A stretch of DNA of 64,000 nt, taken from the NCBI RefSeq assembly GCF_900095865.1, contig NZ_FMIZ01000007.1, positions 1,176,530 through 1,240,529 on the forward strand, read 5' to 3'. This document shows positions 15,747 through 25,800 of the stretch, in pieces; position 1 is the stretch's first letter; every line of letters starts with the position of its first letter. The translations under genes were made by a program, and so were the position numbers. The stretch comes from Massilioclostridium coli (lineage in GTDB: Bacteria; Bacillota; Clostridia; Oscillospirales; Ruminococcaceae). Under the pieces are notes generated by a model, which was given only the letters and a program-made list of their open reading frames with translations, did no database searches and was not told the origin of the DNA.

Positions 15747-17111
15747 ATGAACAACACTGAATTAGTAAAAAACCCGACCAAAAGTTTTGCGAAATATGTT
15801 TCTTTAAATGTATTGAGCATGTTTTGTTTCTCGCTGTATATCCTGGCGGATACCTTTTTTGTCGCCAACGGGATTGGAAGCCAGGGGATTGTGGCTTTAA
15901 ACCTGGCGCTCCCTATTTACAGCGTTCTCAACGGGGCAGGTTTAATGATTGGCATTGGAGGGGGAACACAATTTTCCATTGCTTTGGGACAGAAAGACCA
16001 CCTTACTTCCAATAAGGTTTTTACCCACTCATTTGTGCTGGCAATTGGCCTTGGTGTGGTTTTTACTGTGATTGGTGCAGGGTTCCCGGAACAGCTGGCA
16101 ACTTTGCTGGGCGCCCATGAAAATGTAATGGAATTGACCTCGATTTATATCCGGACTGTTTTTTCGTTTTCCATTGTATTTATTTTAAACAACTGTCTAC
16201 TGGCGTTTATCCGCAATGACGGCAACCCCAATTTAGCAATGATTGCCATGCTGTGTGGCAGTTTTAGCAATATTATTTTGGATTACGTTTTTGTGTTCCC
16301 CTGCCAGATGGGGATGTTTGGGGCGGCTTTGGCAACAGGAGGCTCCCCTGTCATCAGCCTGATCATTCTGTCCACCCATTTCCTGCGCAAGAAAAATGGG
16401 TTCCGTCTAACCCGCTGCAAACTGATGCTGCAGCGGTTCGGGAAAATCCTCAGCAATGGGCTGGCTACCTTTGTAGGGGAACTTTCTTCCGGGTCTGTTA
16501 TTCTACTGTTTAATTATGTTATCCTGGATTTAACTGGGGATATGGGGGTTGCGGCATATGGTATTATCGCCAATATTGCCTTGGTATGCCTCTCTATTTA
16601 CAATGGTATTGGACAGGGAATCCAACCGATTGTTAGCTATAACTACGGCGCTGGAAAAACCAAAAATGTCAAACGCACCCTATGGATGGCACTAACGGTT
16701 GCCCTGGGATTTGGAGTACTGTTTTATCTCTCCGGATTGTTTTTCTCCAGCGGCATTATCGCAGCGTTTAACCGGGAGGGCAGCCAGGAACTGATACAGC
16801 TGGCAACCCGTGGTATTCACATTTATTTTATCGGCTTTTTATTTATGGGGCTTAATATCGCATGCACCTCCTTTTTTGCCTCTATGGCACATGCCCGGCA
16901 ATCGTTTTTGATCTCGATGCTCCGTGGTTTTATCCTGATTGTGCCACTAGTGTTGGTACTCCCCCGCCTCTGGCAGATGGACGGCGTTTGGTGGACGGTA
17001 CCAATCGCCGAAATCGTCACTTTCCTAATTGCTGCTTTGATTGCCAAATCCTCCATACGTACAATGGAACAAAATGCTCAATTCACAGAGCAGGAAATGG
17101 ATTTATCATAG
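15747..17111 (+). CDS. MATE family multidrug/cation efflux protein (first copy)
   Basis: A 454-residue membrane protein with about 12 helices, of the MATE type that expels drugs or metabolites using a Na+ or H+ gradient. I start it at the second of two adjacent ATGs (15747), six bases after AAGGAG. A longer frame from 15666 lacks a ribosome site. Family features are SLYILADTFFVANGIG near the start, AAYGIIANIALVCLSIYNGIGQGIQPI in the second half, and SYNYGAGK. It precedes a MarR gene and a second MATE gene. A clear terminator follows. Confidence 0.92.
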   Translation: MNNTELVKNPTKSFAKYVSLNVLSMFCFSLYILADTFFVANGIGSQGIVALNLALPIYSVLNGAGLMIGIGGGTQFSIALGQKDHLTSNKVFTHSFVLAIGLGVVFTVIGAGFPEQLATLLGAHENVMELTSIYIRTVFSFSIVFILNNCLLAFIRNDGNPNLAMIAMLCGSFSNIILDYVFVFPCQMGMFGAALATGGSPVISLIILSTHFLRKKNGFRLTRCKLMLQRFGKILSNGLATFVGELSSGSVILLFNYVILDLTGDMGVAAYGIIANIALVCLSIYNGIGQGIQPIVSYNYGAGKTKNVKRTLWMALTVALGFGVLFYLSGLFFSSGIIAAFNREGSQELIQLATRGIHIYFIGFLFMGLNIACTSFFASMAHARQSFLISMLRGFILIVPLVLVLPRLWQMDGVWWTVPIAEIVTFLIAALIAKSSIRTMEQNAQFTEQEMDLS

Positions 17112-17142
17112 AATAGCGATGGGATACAATATATGGATAACC

Positions 17143-17174
17143 AAACAGGCAGGCGGATACCTGCCTGTTTTTTT
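17143..17174 (+). terminator. Intrinsic terminator after MATE gene 1
   Basis: AAACAGGCAGG (17143-17153) pairs perfectly with CCTGCCTGTTT (17160-17170) and runs into a T stretch. Confidence 0.92.
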
Positions 17175-17224
17175 GATTTCCCCTCCCCTAAAGCCTAATT
17201 TTGCAATAAGCCCATTCTAAAAAG

Positions 17225-17285
17225 GTTGACAATCCAACTAATTTACGTTATAATAGTCCCCAGCAAAAATAGTTGGCTATCCAAC
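17225..17285 (+). promoter_or_regulatory. marR promoter flanked by two matching operator boxes
   Basis: TTGACA (17226-17231) and TATAAT (17249-17254) have a 17-base spacer. The box GTTGACAATCCAAC (17225-17238) overlaps the -35, and GTTGGCTATCCAAC (17272-17285) lies just past the start region. Both fit GTTGNCNATCCAAC and contain inverted GTTG/CCAAC arms, a typical layout for MarR autorepression. Confidence 0.75.
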
Positions 17286-17307
17286 AAATAGAAAGGGGAA
17301 AAGAAAT

Positions 17308-17781
17308 TTGTCGAAGCTACCAATTACTTTATTAAAATACATCTCGATGATATACCGGAACACCAACCGCTATTTTGATATGGCTTTATCGGATACCAAA
17401 ATTAGCAGTGGACAGTATTTCTTTTTGGGATTTATCTCGGAAAATGAAGGCCTGACCATGTATGACTTGGCAAAAATGGGCGGGTTTGACAAAGGAACGG
17501 TTACCAAAGCAGTACAAAAATTATCCGAAATGGATTATGTGCGGATTGAAACGGACCAGAATGACAAACGTGTCCGCCACCTGTACCTTACCAATAAAGC
17601 AAAGCCAGTTTTGGAACGCATATACGCAACCCGTGACCACTGGAAACACCAGCTGGTGGAAGGCTTTACACCAGAACAGGAACAGGAGATTACCGAAACC
17701 CTGCGGATGATGGCAGAACATTCCTGTGCGATTGTAACCGAAATAGCAGAACAGAAAGGAGAACGCACCCATGGAAAATAG
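17308..17781 (+). CDS. MarR family transcriptional regulator
   Basis: A 157-residue winged-helix regulator. It starts at TTG with AAAGGGG nine bases upstream. The DNA-binding part (about 45-105) includes YDLAKMGGFDKGTVTKAVQKL and the wing RVRHLYLTNKAKP. Flanking helices form the dimer. Its 3' end overlaps the second MATE gene by 11 bases, so it very likely controls that pump and, through the two boxes upstream, itself. Ligand unknown. Confidence 0.93.
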   Translation: MSKLPITLLKYISMIYRNTNRYFDMALSDTKISSGQYFFLGFISENEGLTMYDLAKMGGFDKGTVTKAVQKLSEMDYVRIETDQNDKRVRHLYLTNKAKPVLERIYATRDHWKHQLVEGFTPEQEQEITETLRMMAEHSCAIVTEIAEQKGERTHGK

Positions 17782-19189
17782 CACTACCATATCCCAACAG
17801 ACACCCAAAAACCCTTTGGGATATAAACCAATCTCCAGTTTATTGATTTCTTTTTCTGTCCCCGCAATTATTTCCTGCCTGATTAACTCCATCTACAATA
17901 TTGTGGACCAGATTTTTATCGGCCAAGGGGTCGGATACTTGGGGAATGCCGCTACCACTGTCGCTTTCCCAATCATGACGATTATCCTGGCATTTGGTAC
18001 CTTAATTGGAGCCGGTAGCAGCGCCTACGCCGCAATCCGCCTAGGGGAAAAGAACGAGGAAGAAGCAGAACGTACGTTAAACAACGCTTTTTTATTTACC
18101 ATCTTGGTTGGTGTAGCTTTGATGGTACTGGGGCTTATTTTTTTAAAACCAATTTTAACCTTATTTGGCGCTACACAAAATATTATGCCCTATGCTATTG
18201 ACTACACATCCATTATTTTAATTGGTACCCCCTTTAACATGATCGGGATTGTCTTATCCAACCTCGCCAGGACGGACGGGCATCCAAGGTTGTCTATGTA
18301 TGGGATGCTGATTGGGGCTGTGCTAAATACCATCCTTGACCCAATTTATATTTTTGTATTCCACTGGGGGGTAAAAGGGGCGGCTATTGCCACAATTACA
18401 TCCCAGATTATCTCCGCCGTTGTGTTGACAATCTACTTTGTGAAAAAGGTGAAAAAGCCCATCCACATGCGACTGAAAAAGAAATACCAAAAGCTATCCT
18501 GGAGAAGGATTTGGCGGTTTATCACCTTGGGTGTTTCCTCTGGTATTACCCAATCGGTTGCCTGTATTATGCAGGTTGTGATGAACAACTCACTGGTATA
18601 CTATGGTAATCAAAGCTCAATTGGTGGGGATGTTGCCCTAAGCGCAATGGGGATTGTGATGAAAGTATCCATGATTATGGCAGCGTTTGGTGTAGGCGTT
18701 GGGATTGGCGCCCAGCCAATATTGGGGTTTAACCGTGGGGCACAGCAATACAGAAGGATTAAAAAGACCTATTTGATGGCAGTTATCTTTGCGACAGCAT
18801 TAATTTTGATTGGTTGGATTTTTTGCCAGACAATGCCTGAAACAATCATCAGTATTTTTGGCAACGAAAACGCTCAGTTTACTGATTTTGCGGTGAGCTG
18901 CCTACGGATTTACCTGTTCAGTATTTTCTGTGCTGGGTTCCAGATTGTATCCACCAACTATTTCCAGGCAACTGGTCAACCACTAAAAGCTTCGATTCTA
19001 TCCATGCTGCGTCAGCTTTTATTGCTTATCCCTTTGATTTTGATCCTTCCATTGTTCATGGGGTTAAATGGAATCTTGTATTCCGCTCCAATCGCGGACG
19101 CAGCTTCCGCTGTCATTGTTGCCTTTTTCATCATTCCAGAAATGAGAAAACTGAACCGAAACATCAAACTGGAACAGCCTGCTTCATAA
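17771..19189 (+). CDS. MATE family efflux protein (second copy)
   Basis: A 472-residue MATE transporter with about 12 membrane helices. Seen are SVPAIISCLINSIYNIVDQIFIGQGVG, LARTDGHPRLSMYGMLIGAVLN and GIGAQPILGFNRGA. It is translated from an ATG inside the end of marR with AAAGGAG upstream, so both are co-regulated. It differs clearly from the first MATE gene and is not a recent duplicate. Substrate is unknown. Confidence 0.93.
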   Translation: MENSTTISQQTPKNPLGYKPISSLLISFSVPAIISCLINSIYNIVDQIFIGQGVGYLGNAATTVAFPIMTIILAFGTLIGAGSSAYAAIRLGEKNEEEAERTLNNAFLFTILVGVALMVLGLIFLKPILTLFGATQNIMPYAIDYTSIILIGTPFNMIGIVLSNLARTDGHPRLSMYGMLIGAVLNTILDPIYIFVFHWGVKGAAIATITSQIISAVVLTIYFVKKVKKPIHMRLKKKYQKLSWRRIWRFITLGVSSGITQSVACIMQVVMNNSLVYYGNQSSIGGDVALSAMGIVMKVSMIMAAFGVGVGIGAQPILGFNRGAQQYRRIKKTYLMAVIFATALILIGWIFCQTMPETIISIFGNENAQFTDFAVSCLRIYLFSIFCAGFQIVSTNYFQATGQPLKASILSMLRQLLLLIPLILILPLFMGLNGILYSAPIADAASAVIVAFFIIPEMRKLNRNIKLEQPAS

Positions 19190-19470
19190 ACGGTTTCTAC
19201 TTCTCTTTTTTCCAGAATACAAATCTTCCATAACTTGCTCTTCTCCTATGGGAAAGGATAGCATATTTTTTCAAAGATGGACTATGATTCTATGGGTTTC
19301 CGTTCCATCTATCCTATATACGAAGTATTGTTTGTATTTCTTGTTACATTGTACCATTTCCTTTATGACCGATAAAAATCCTCCACTGTTTTTTGAACAG
19401 ATTCAGTAAAAACAAACAATAGACAGAAGCCCCCTGATGTAGGAAAATAGATACATCAGAGGGCTTAATT
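19190..19470. other. Intergenic stretch with a large hairpin before the IS remnant
   Basis: No gene. A long dyad is present: AAGCCCCCTGATGTA (19427-19441) and TACATCAGAGGGCTT (19452-19466), with one mismatch. It sits four bases before the broken transposase start and probably belongs to the end region of that element, since no T stretch follows it. Confidence 0.5.
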
Positions 19471-20075
19471 ATGCAAAAAAGAAATTACACGCACGTATAG
19501 GAAATATTACCAGAAATCAAGGGAATGATTCAGGCAGGAAAAAGTCAGAATATTTTGGGTTCAAAGATAACTATGTGGTGAAAGAACTGCTAAAACGAGA
19601 ACATCGTAAGCAAAGAAAACAGGCAGCAGGAATTATGCTACAGCCCAAAGGATGGACGAAAGTAAGTAGGGATTAGCGGAACAGGCATATAAAATCAAAT
19701 GAAAAACAAACTGCTGTGGAATTTTCTGCAGTTGGCAGGAAGGAAATGAGGCCACCAGTAAAATATGCAGTAATATATGGTCATCGAGAAGAGTATCCAG
19801 TAACAAGTATGTGCAATTTCTTTAAGGTATCTCGAAATGATTACTACGGTTTTGTAGGTAGACTGACCAAACCGGAGAAAGATACAAGGACCCATATGCC
19901 AATGCAATGGCAGAAAATTTCTTCTCCATCCTCAAAGCAGAATGCATCTACTGGTACAAACCCGCTACTTTCTCCGAACCAAACGATATGATTGACCGAT
20001 ATATCCATTTTCACAAACACGAGCGCATCCAGATCGAAACAGTACGCTCATGCTGCGCTATTCCTGCTAAAACTC
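19471..20075 (+). pseudogene. IS3-family transposase remnant (OrfA and OrfB), decayed
   Basis: The OrfA part begins QKRNYTHV, is cut by TAG in codon 10, and continues EILPEIKGMIQAGKSQN before a frameshift into DNYVVKELLKREHRKQRKQA. The OrfB part (from 19746) shows PPVKYAVIYGHREEYPVT and FFKVSRNDYYGFV, typical of IS3-family OrfB starts. It then jumps by an internal deletion to the end of the integrase core, NAMAENFFSILKAEC and MIDRYIHFHKHERIQ. The core DDE region is largely missing, so it cannot be active. The surrounding element probably spans about 19400-20135. Confidence 0.85.
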
Positions 20076-20136
20076 AATATTTCTGCACTAGAGGTCTTTT
20101 TTGTACTGTCTGCACAATATGGAGCAGTAAATTTGC

Positions 20137-20868
20137 TGAAGTAACCCCAAAAAATTAGACAATAATTCAAATCAAAAATGATTCAAACTGTCGAAAGGGT
20201 TTGCTGTCTGTGAATTACAGGCGGCAAGCCTTTTCACTTTACCTTGATTCTACGATTAAGCATCTCCGCCGTGATGCGACAATAACCGTATCGCCCTCTA
20301 TTCTCGTGGTAGATCGCCATAATCCCTTCCTTAGTAGATGATTCATATTTATCTGAGTGTTTCATCCGTTTTAGATGATAGTAGAAGTTTGCTCGGGGCA
20401 ATTGAGCGATTGAAAGAAGTATCTTCAGAGAATGTTTTTGCCTCAGCTTCTGAACTACCAGCGTTTTTTCTGCTGGTGTCGCTCGTCTTTCAAAACCAAG
20501 GCTTGCAAATTTTTTAGGTAGTCATTCTCCGCTCTCAACCGCTGTACTTCATCCAGCAAATCTTCTTCCACCTTTTTTGGCAGTTGTTTTGGAGGTCGTC
20601 CTTTGCTGCTACGTCCACGCCGTTCCATGGCAAAGCCTTCCGAACTTTCGGTCGAGTAGATGCGCTCCCATGCCATGATCCATTTGTGGTCATTGATTTC
20701 AAATCTTCGTGCAGTTTCTCTATAGCTCAGCTTTTCTTTCTGCATGGTTTCCACTACCAGTTTCTTAAATTCTAGTGTGTATCATTTGTTTGGTGTTCCT
20801 TTTGGCATTAAAATCACCCCATCCGTTAGACATTATATCATACTGTCTAACAAATGGGGTGCAGTTCA
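20137..20868 (-). mobile_element. Internally deleted IS3-family element, both ends kept
   Basis: The ends are imperfect inverted repeats: TGAAGTAACCCCAAAAAATT (from 20137) on the plus strand and TGAACTGCACCCCATTTGTT (from 20868) on the minus strand, both followed by an AGACA-type stretch. About 730 bases lie between them, about half a full IS3-type element. The reading direction is minus. It abuts the other IS3 remnant and ends about 80 bases from the truncated surface-protein gene, so this is an insertion hotspot. Confidence 0.75.
20234..20808 (-). pseudogene. IS3-family transposase remnant of the deleted element
   Basis: The OrfA frame starts at 20808 (MPKGTPNK) but has TGA in codon 9. It then reads YTLEFKKLVVETMQKEKLSY, SYRETARRFEIND, and a C-terminal basic and coiled region with SSKGRPPKQLPKKVEEDLLD. 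The OrfB part begins after it and stops early: SIAQLPRANFYYHLKRMKHS, MAIYHENRGRYGYCRITAEM, then a TGA at 20234. No integrase core remains. Confidence 0.85.
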
Positions 20869-20946
20869 GTTTATCCACATAGGGATTTTTCTTTACTTAA
20901 CACAGCAGGTTATGCACTTTTCTATTTTCCTGTTTTGGAAATACAA

Positions 20947-22443
20947 TTATTTTTTCTTTTTCAGAGCTACTACTGCTGCGCCTGCCAATACCAGTGCCAT
21001 TACTCCTGCGATTGGTGCAACATCACCTGTTTTGGCTGCGTTTGCTTTTGTTGTGGTAGATTCTTGCCCTGTTTGTGTACCGTCTGCTTTGTTGTCATCT
21101 GGTGTTTCGGTAGATGGTTTTTCTACTGCTACCAGACCTTTCATTGCTTCTTGTACACTTACTACTGCTGCGTCTACTTCTTCCTGGGTTGCATCTTCGT
21201 TCGCCATCACTGCGTTTGCTTCTGCTACTGCTGCTTCCAGTACTGCATAGCTTTCCGCTGTATATGCGTTCGCATCTTTGCCGTTGGCTTCCGCAATTAC
21301 CTTTTCCAGGATGGATTTATCTGCTTTGTATCTCAGGTTCAACATCGCATTCAACAGATTGCTTTCTGCTGTTTCAATTTCCGTCTGCATTGCATTGTCT
21401 TTATCCGCTAATAAATCTTGTGCTGCTTTCAATGCTTCTAAGAATTCTGCCTGACCTGCTTCTACATAGTCATTCATGTCATAGCCTTCTGCCAAGGATA
21501 CCAGAGCTTCTAAGGAAGTAATATCTCCTTTGACAAAGCCTAATTTATGGATTTCTGTCATCAATGCTTTCCATGCTGCATCTATTGCATCCTGAGTTGC
21601 TGCTGGATCAGCCGCAATTTCTTTTGCTGCATCCAATGCTGCATTAAAGGATTCCTGTACATCTTTGATAACATTGTTAAAGTCATCAGATGTTTTCTGT
21701 TCTTCAGCATAGGTAATCACTTTGTTCAGGATATCTTTATTGGTTTCTACTGGTGGATTTGGAATATCAGTTGTGTCATATACACCCATTTCCGCCAATT
21801 GCAGGAAATAGTAGTTCGGGTCAGCCTGTGCTGCGTCACCCAGTTTGGTTACGTGTAATCGAATATACCGAGCTGTTACAGGTTCAAACTCAAACACAGA
21901 TGGTTTGCCCTGGCTTGCTTCGTAATCTTCGTAAGAAGATACTGTGGTATATTCTTCTGCGCCATCCGCTTTTACTTCAAAAGAGAAGTTTCTTGGGAAG
22001 GAGGCTACTCCACCGTTCACGCCAACAGTATCTGACCTTGGGTAGAGCTGTACACGGTTAAAGGTAGTATCTTCTCCAAGGTCGATTTCTACCCAGTAAT
22101 CTACATCCTGAGTATGACCTTGAGTTGTGGTAAACCCTGCACTACCGCCTTGGGTTACTAAAATTCCATCTACCAGTTTTTCACTGGACCAATCTCCGGT
22201 ATTCCAGCCAGCGTTACTGCTAACCGGTTTGTTCAATGCCAGATTATCATGACCAATCCATTCTACTTGAGCTGTTAATGTCATATCTTTGGTTGGAGTT
22301 ACAGTAATGGTGGAACCTTCTGCGGTTTGGTCTCCTGTCCAGCCAGTAACAGTGTAATCCACATCATTTTGTGGAGCTGCCTGGATAGTAATACTTTTTC
22401 GTTCGTTGGAAAAAGTTTGTATTTTGTTACAAATTAAGCCCAT
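20947..22443 (-). pseudogene. 5'-truncated surface glycoprotein fragment (F5/8C, FIVAR, sorting signal)
   Basis: A 498-codon frame that looks like the C-terminal third of a protein like the neighbouring GH78 enzyme. It holds the end of a bacterial repeat (TVTGWTGDQTAEG), one F5/8 type C carbohydrate-binding domain (LALNKPVSSNAGWN to LQLAEMGVYD), three FIVAR-like helical repeats (AANGKDANAYTAESYAVLEA type), and a cell-wall sorting tail AAKTGDVAPIAG, hydrophobic helix, KKKK. It has no signal peptide, no catalytic domain and no ribosome site; its first ATG lies inside a hairpin. I take it as the remnant of a lost paralogue. A few start-region residues are not homologous. Confidence 0.75.
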
Positions 22444-22873
22444 TTATGGGCTTTTTTACTATATTTTTTCCGACAGAAAAAGTATGGTTTTTCATGTAAA
22501 AATATATTTTACGTTTTTATTATATCGTATAATTACTATGAACACAATACTTCTATATACTTTTTAGAAATTTTAACAATATTCAACAATAAAAATTATA
22601 GGAAATGCCCTATTTTTGGGCCGCACCAACAAGTGTGATCATAAAATAAAGTAAAAGATACCTTACTATTAATTTTATTGGTAATTAAATTAAGAGTTTT
22701 CTAGTTTCACAAATAACGACTAAAATATTTGTGGAATTTGGAAATATTTTTTTCTTTTGAAATCGATTATACTGAAAAGGAAAGGAACAGGGAAACTGGA
22801 GTAACAACAATTTTGTTGGAAAAGGAGGATAGCAATCAATTTACTATTTCATAGCACAAAGGAGGAAAAGACT
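22444..22873. other. Intergenic region between head-to-head surface genes
   Basis: About 430 AT-rich bases. At the left edge (about 22438-22458) AAGCCC and GGGCTT form a hairpin running into TTTTTT on the plus strand, although no plus-strand gene precedes it. A -10-like TATACT lies at 22768-22773, about 100 bases before the GH78 start, without a good -35. Nothing else recognised. Confidence 0.45.
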
Positions 22874-25800
22874 TTGAGGAAAATGAAAAAATTGCTTAGC
22901 CTTGTGTTAAGCTGCTGCCTGCTCTGTACGCCAGTGCTGACCGTAACCGCCAGCGTGGAGGATGCGGAGAACAAACCCACTACTGACTGGACGGCAAACT
23001 GGATTTGGGATGACAGCGATACCGGAAATACCTGGATGAATTTCCGCAAGGAGATTACGCTGGACCAGGTGCCGGAATCCGTCACAGCCAGAATCGCGGT
23101 GGACACCCGCTACTGGCTGACTGTAAACGGGGAACCGGTGGTATTCGAGGGCCAATTGAAACGTGGGCCAACGCCGGAAGACACCTATTTTGATGAAGTG
23201 GAACTTGCTCCTTATCTTCACGAAGGGGAAAATACCATTGCGGTACAGGTATGGTACTGGGGTCCCCGTGTAGCTTTAGGGGAAGGAAAATTCAGCCAGA
23301 GCTTCTCGGATAATTCTTCTGGTAAAGGCGGCTTTTTGTTTGAGGCGGATTTTGGGGACCGGAAAGTGGTTTCGGATAAAAGCTGGAAGGTCTGCAAGGA
23401 TGCCGCTTATATTGACGACAACCCCTTTAACGAAGACCAGCCAAACTACCGTCTGCCAGAATACAACGTGTATTATGATGCCCGTCTGGAAATTGGGGAT
23501 TGGACTGACCCCAACTTTGATGACAGTTCCTGGGCAAACGCCACCGAACTGGGCAAAGCCCCCTGCGCCCCTTGGAACCAGCTATACGAACGCTCCATCC
23601 CACAATGGAAGGACTATGGCTTAAAAGAATATTTGAACATGGATGCCTACCGGGGAAACGTCACCACCGAGGATGAGGTCATCCAGATGGACCTGCCTTA
23701 CAATGCCCAGATCACCCCATACTTAAAGGTGAAAGCCCCTGCCGGAAAGAAAATTGAAATGCGCACCGAAGTAAACGAACGGGGCTATGGCACAGTGATG
23801 AACACCTACATCACCAAAGAGGGGGAACAGGAATTTGAGGCGCTGAGCTGGTTCAATGGGCAGCATGTGTTCTACACCATCCCGGCCGGCGTGGAGATTA
23901 TCAGCCTGCAATACCGAGAAACTGGATATGATACCGAATTTGCCGGCAGTTTTTCCAGTGAGGATGATTTTTATAACACCCTGTGGCAAAAGGCGCAGCG
24001 TTCCCTGTATATTAATATGAGGGATAATTTTATGGACTGCCCTGACCGGGAACGTGCCCAGTGGTGGGGGGACGCCACCAACGATATGAACATCGCTGCG
24101 TACGCCTTTGACCCCTCCGCCTTTTTGCTGTACGAAAAAGGCCTGGACACCATGGCCAACTATGTGGACCCGGAAACCGATGTGCTGCAAACCATTGTGC
24201 CAATCCGTGCCCGCTTATTGGAATACCCGGTACAGCAGCTAGCGGGGATCAACGGCTACTGGGATTACTATATGTACAGCGGCAACAAGGAAATTCTGGA
24301 ACAAATGTATGATTCCGCCAAAAACTACCTGAACCTTTGGGAAATTGGGGACGACGGTTTAGTGGTTCACCATTATGGTACAGCGGAATGGCCCGACTGG
24401 GGCGACAACGCCGATATGATTACCCTGGAAAACGCCTGGTATTACCTGGCGCTTGGGGCAGCGAAAAAAATGGCGGCTGAAATCGGACGCGATGAGGATA
24501 TCGCCCTATACGATGCCCGGATGCAGACCCTTTACCGTGGCTACCAGACGCTTTGGACAGAGGATGGTTTCCGCTCCAACGCTGTCGCCCAACCGGATGA
24601 CCGTGGAAACGCCATCGCTGTATTGGCGGGCTTGGCGGATGAAACCCAGTATCCAACCATCCAGAGGCTGTTAAAAAACACCTACAATTCCAGCCCATAT
24701 ATGGAAAAATACATCCTGGACGCTTTGTGTAAAATGGATTTGATGGAAGACGCCCAGGCAAGGATGAAAACCCGCTATACTCCAATGGTGGAAGATGATT
24801 ACACCACACTGTGGGAGTATTGGAACAAGAGCTCCGGCACCAACAACCACGGTTGGTCAGGCGGCCCACTGGTTACCATGTCCAGATACATGGCCGGCAT
24901 TGCCCCAACTGCCCCAGGGTATTCGGAATACCAGATCAAACCGGATATGGGTGAGTTAAACCAGATCAGCTCGACTGTTTCCACCGTAAAAGGGGAAATC
25001 AAGGTGGATTTAAAACGGGACGCTGCTGCCAAAACATTTGATTTTGGTTTCACCTCCCCTGCCAACACCACTGCTACCATCGCCATTCCACGCTTCGCGG
25101 AAGAAAACATGACGGTTTCTGTTGGGGATACTGTGGTATTTGCCAACGGGGCAGCGGCGGATGCTGTACAGGGCGTTACCTACACAGGAAACGACAGCGA
25201 ATACATCTATTTTGTAGTACAGCCCGGCAGCTGGAACTTCCATGCGGAAGCAGCCCAGCCTGGAACAGCACAGGAGTATCCAATCGAAATCAATGGGGCA
25301 TCCGGTTCCATCCTGTTAAACGGAACCCAAATCAACCTTCCTTATACCGACACGGTTGCCGCTGGCTCTGAACTCACAGTAGAAGCGGTTCCGGAAGAAG
25401 GCAAGGTATTTTCCGGATGGTCCGGCAGCTACGCTTCCAAGGATCCTACCATTACAATCCAGGTAGACCATCCGGTCCGCTTAACCGCCAACTTTAAGGA
25501 TGAAGTGGAAAAACAGTATTATCTGGTCCACATTGAGGACCCTGTGGATTCCCAATCCAGGATTGAGTACGAGGGGACGGAATACACCCTTCCGGCTACG
25601 ATTGCCGTACCGAAAAATGAAAACGCCACCATTACAGCGCTGGACGATACCTTTATCAACTGGGGCGGCAGCCTGTTCTCCACAGAACGCAGCCTGACCC
25701 TGACAGTGACCAACGATACCACCATCCTGTTAAACGCGGCGTACAACAAAACAAGCAATTTTGCCCTTGGCGGGAATGTGACGGCCACCAATACCATCAA

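Noticed and set aside
20947-22443. Complete functional gene for the 498-codon surface protein
   Set aside because: No signal peptide, no ribosome site, and the start codon is in a hairpin next to IS remnants; called as truncated.
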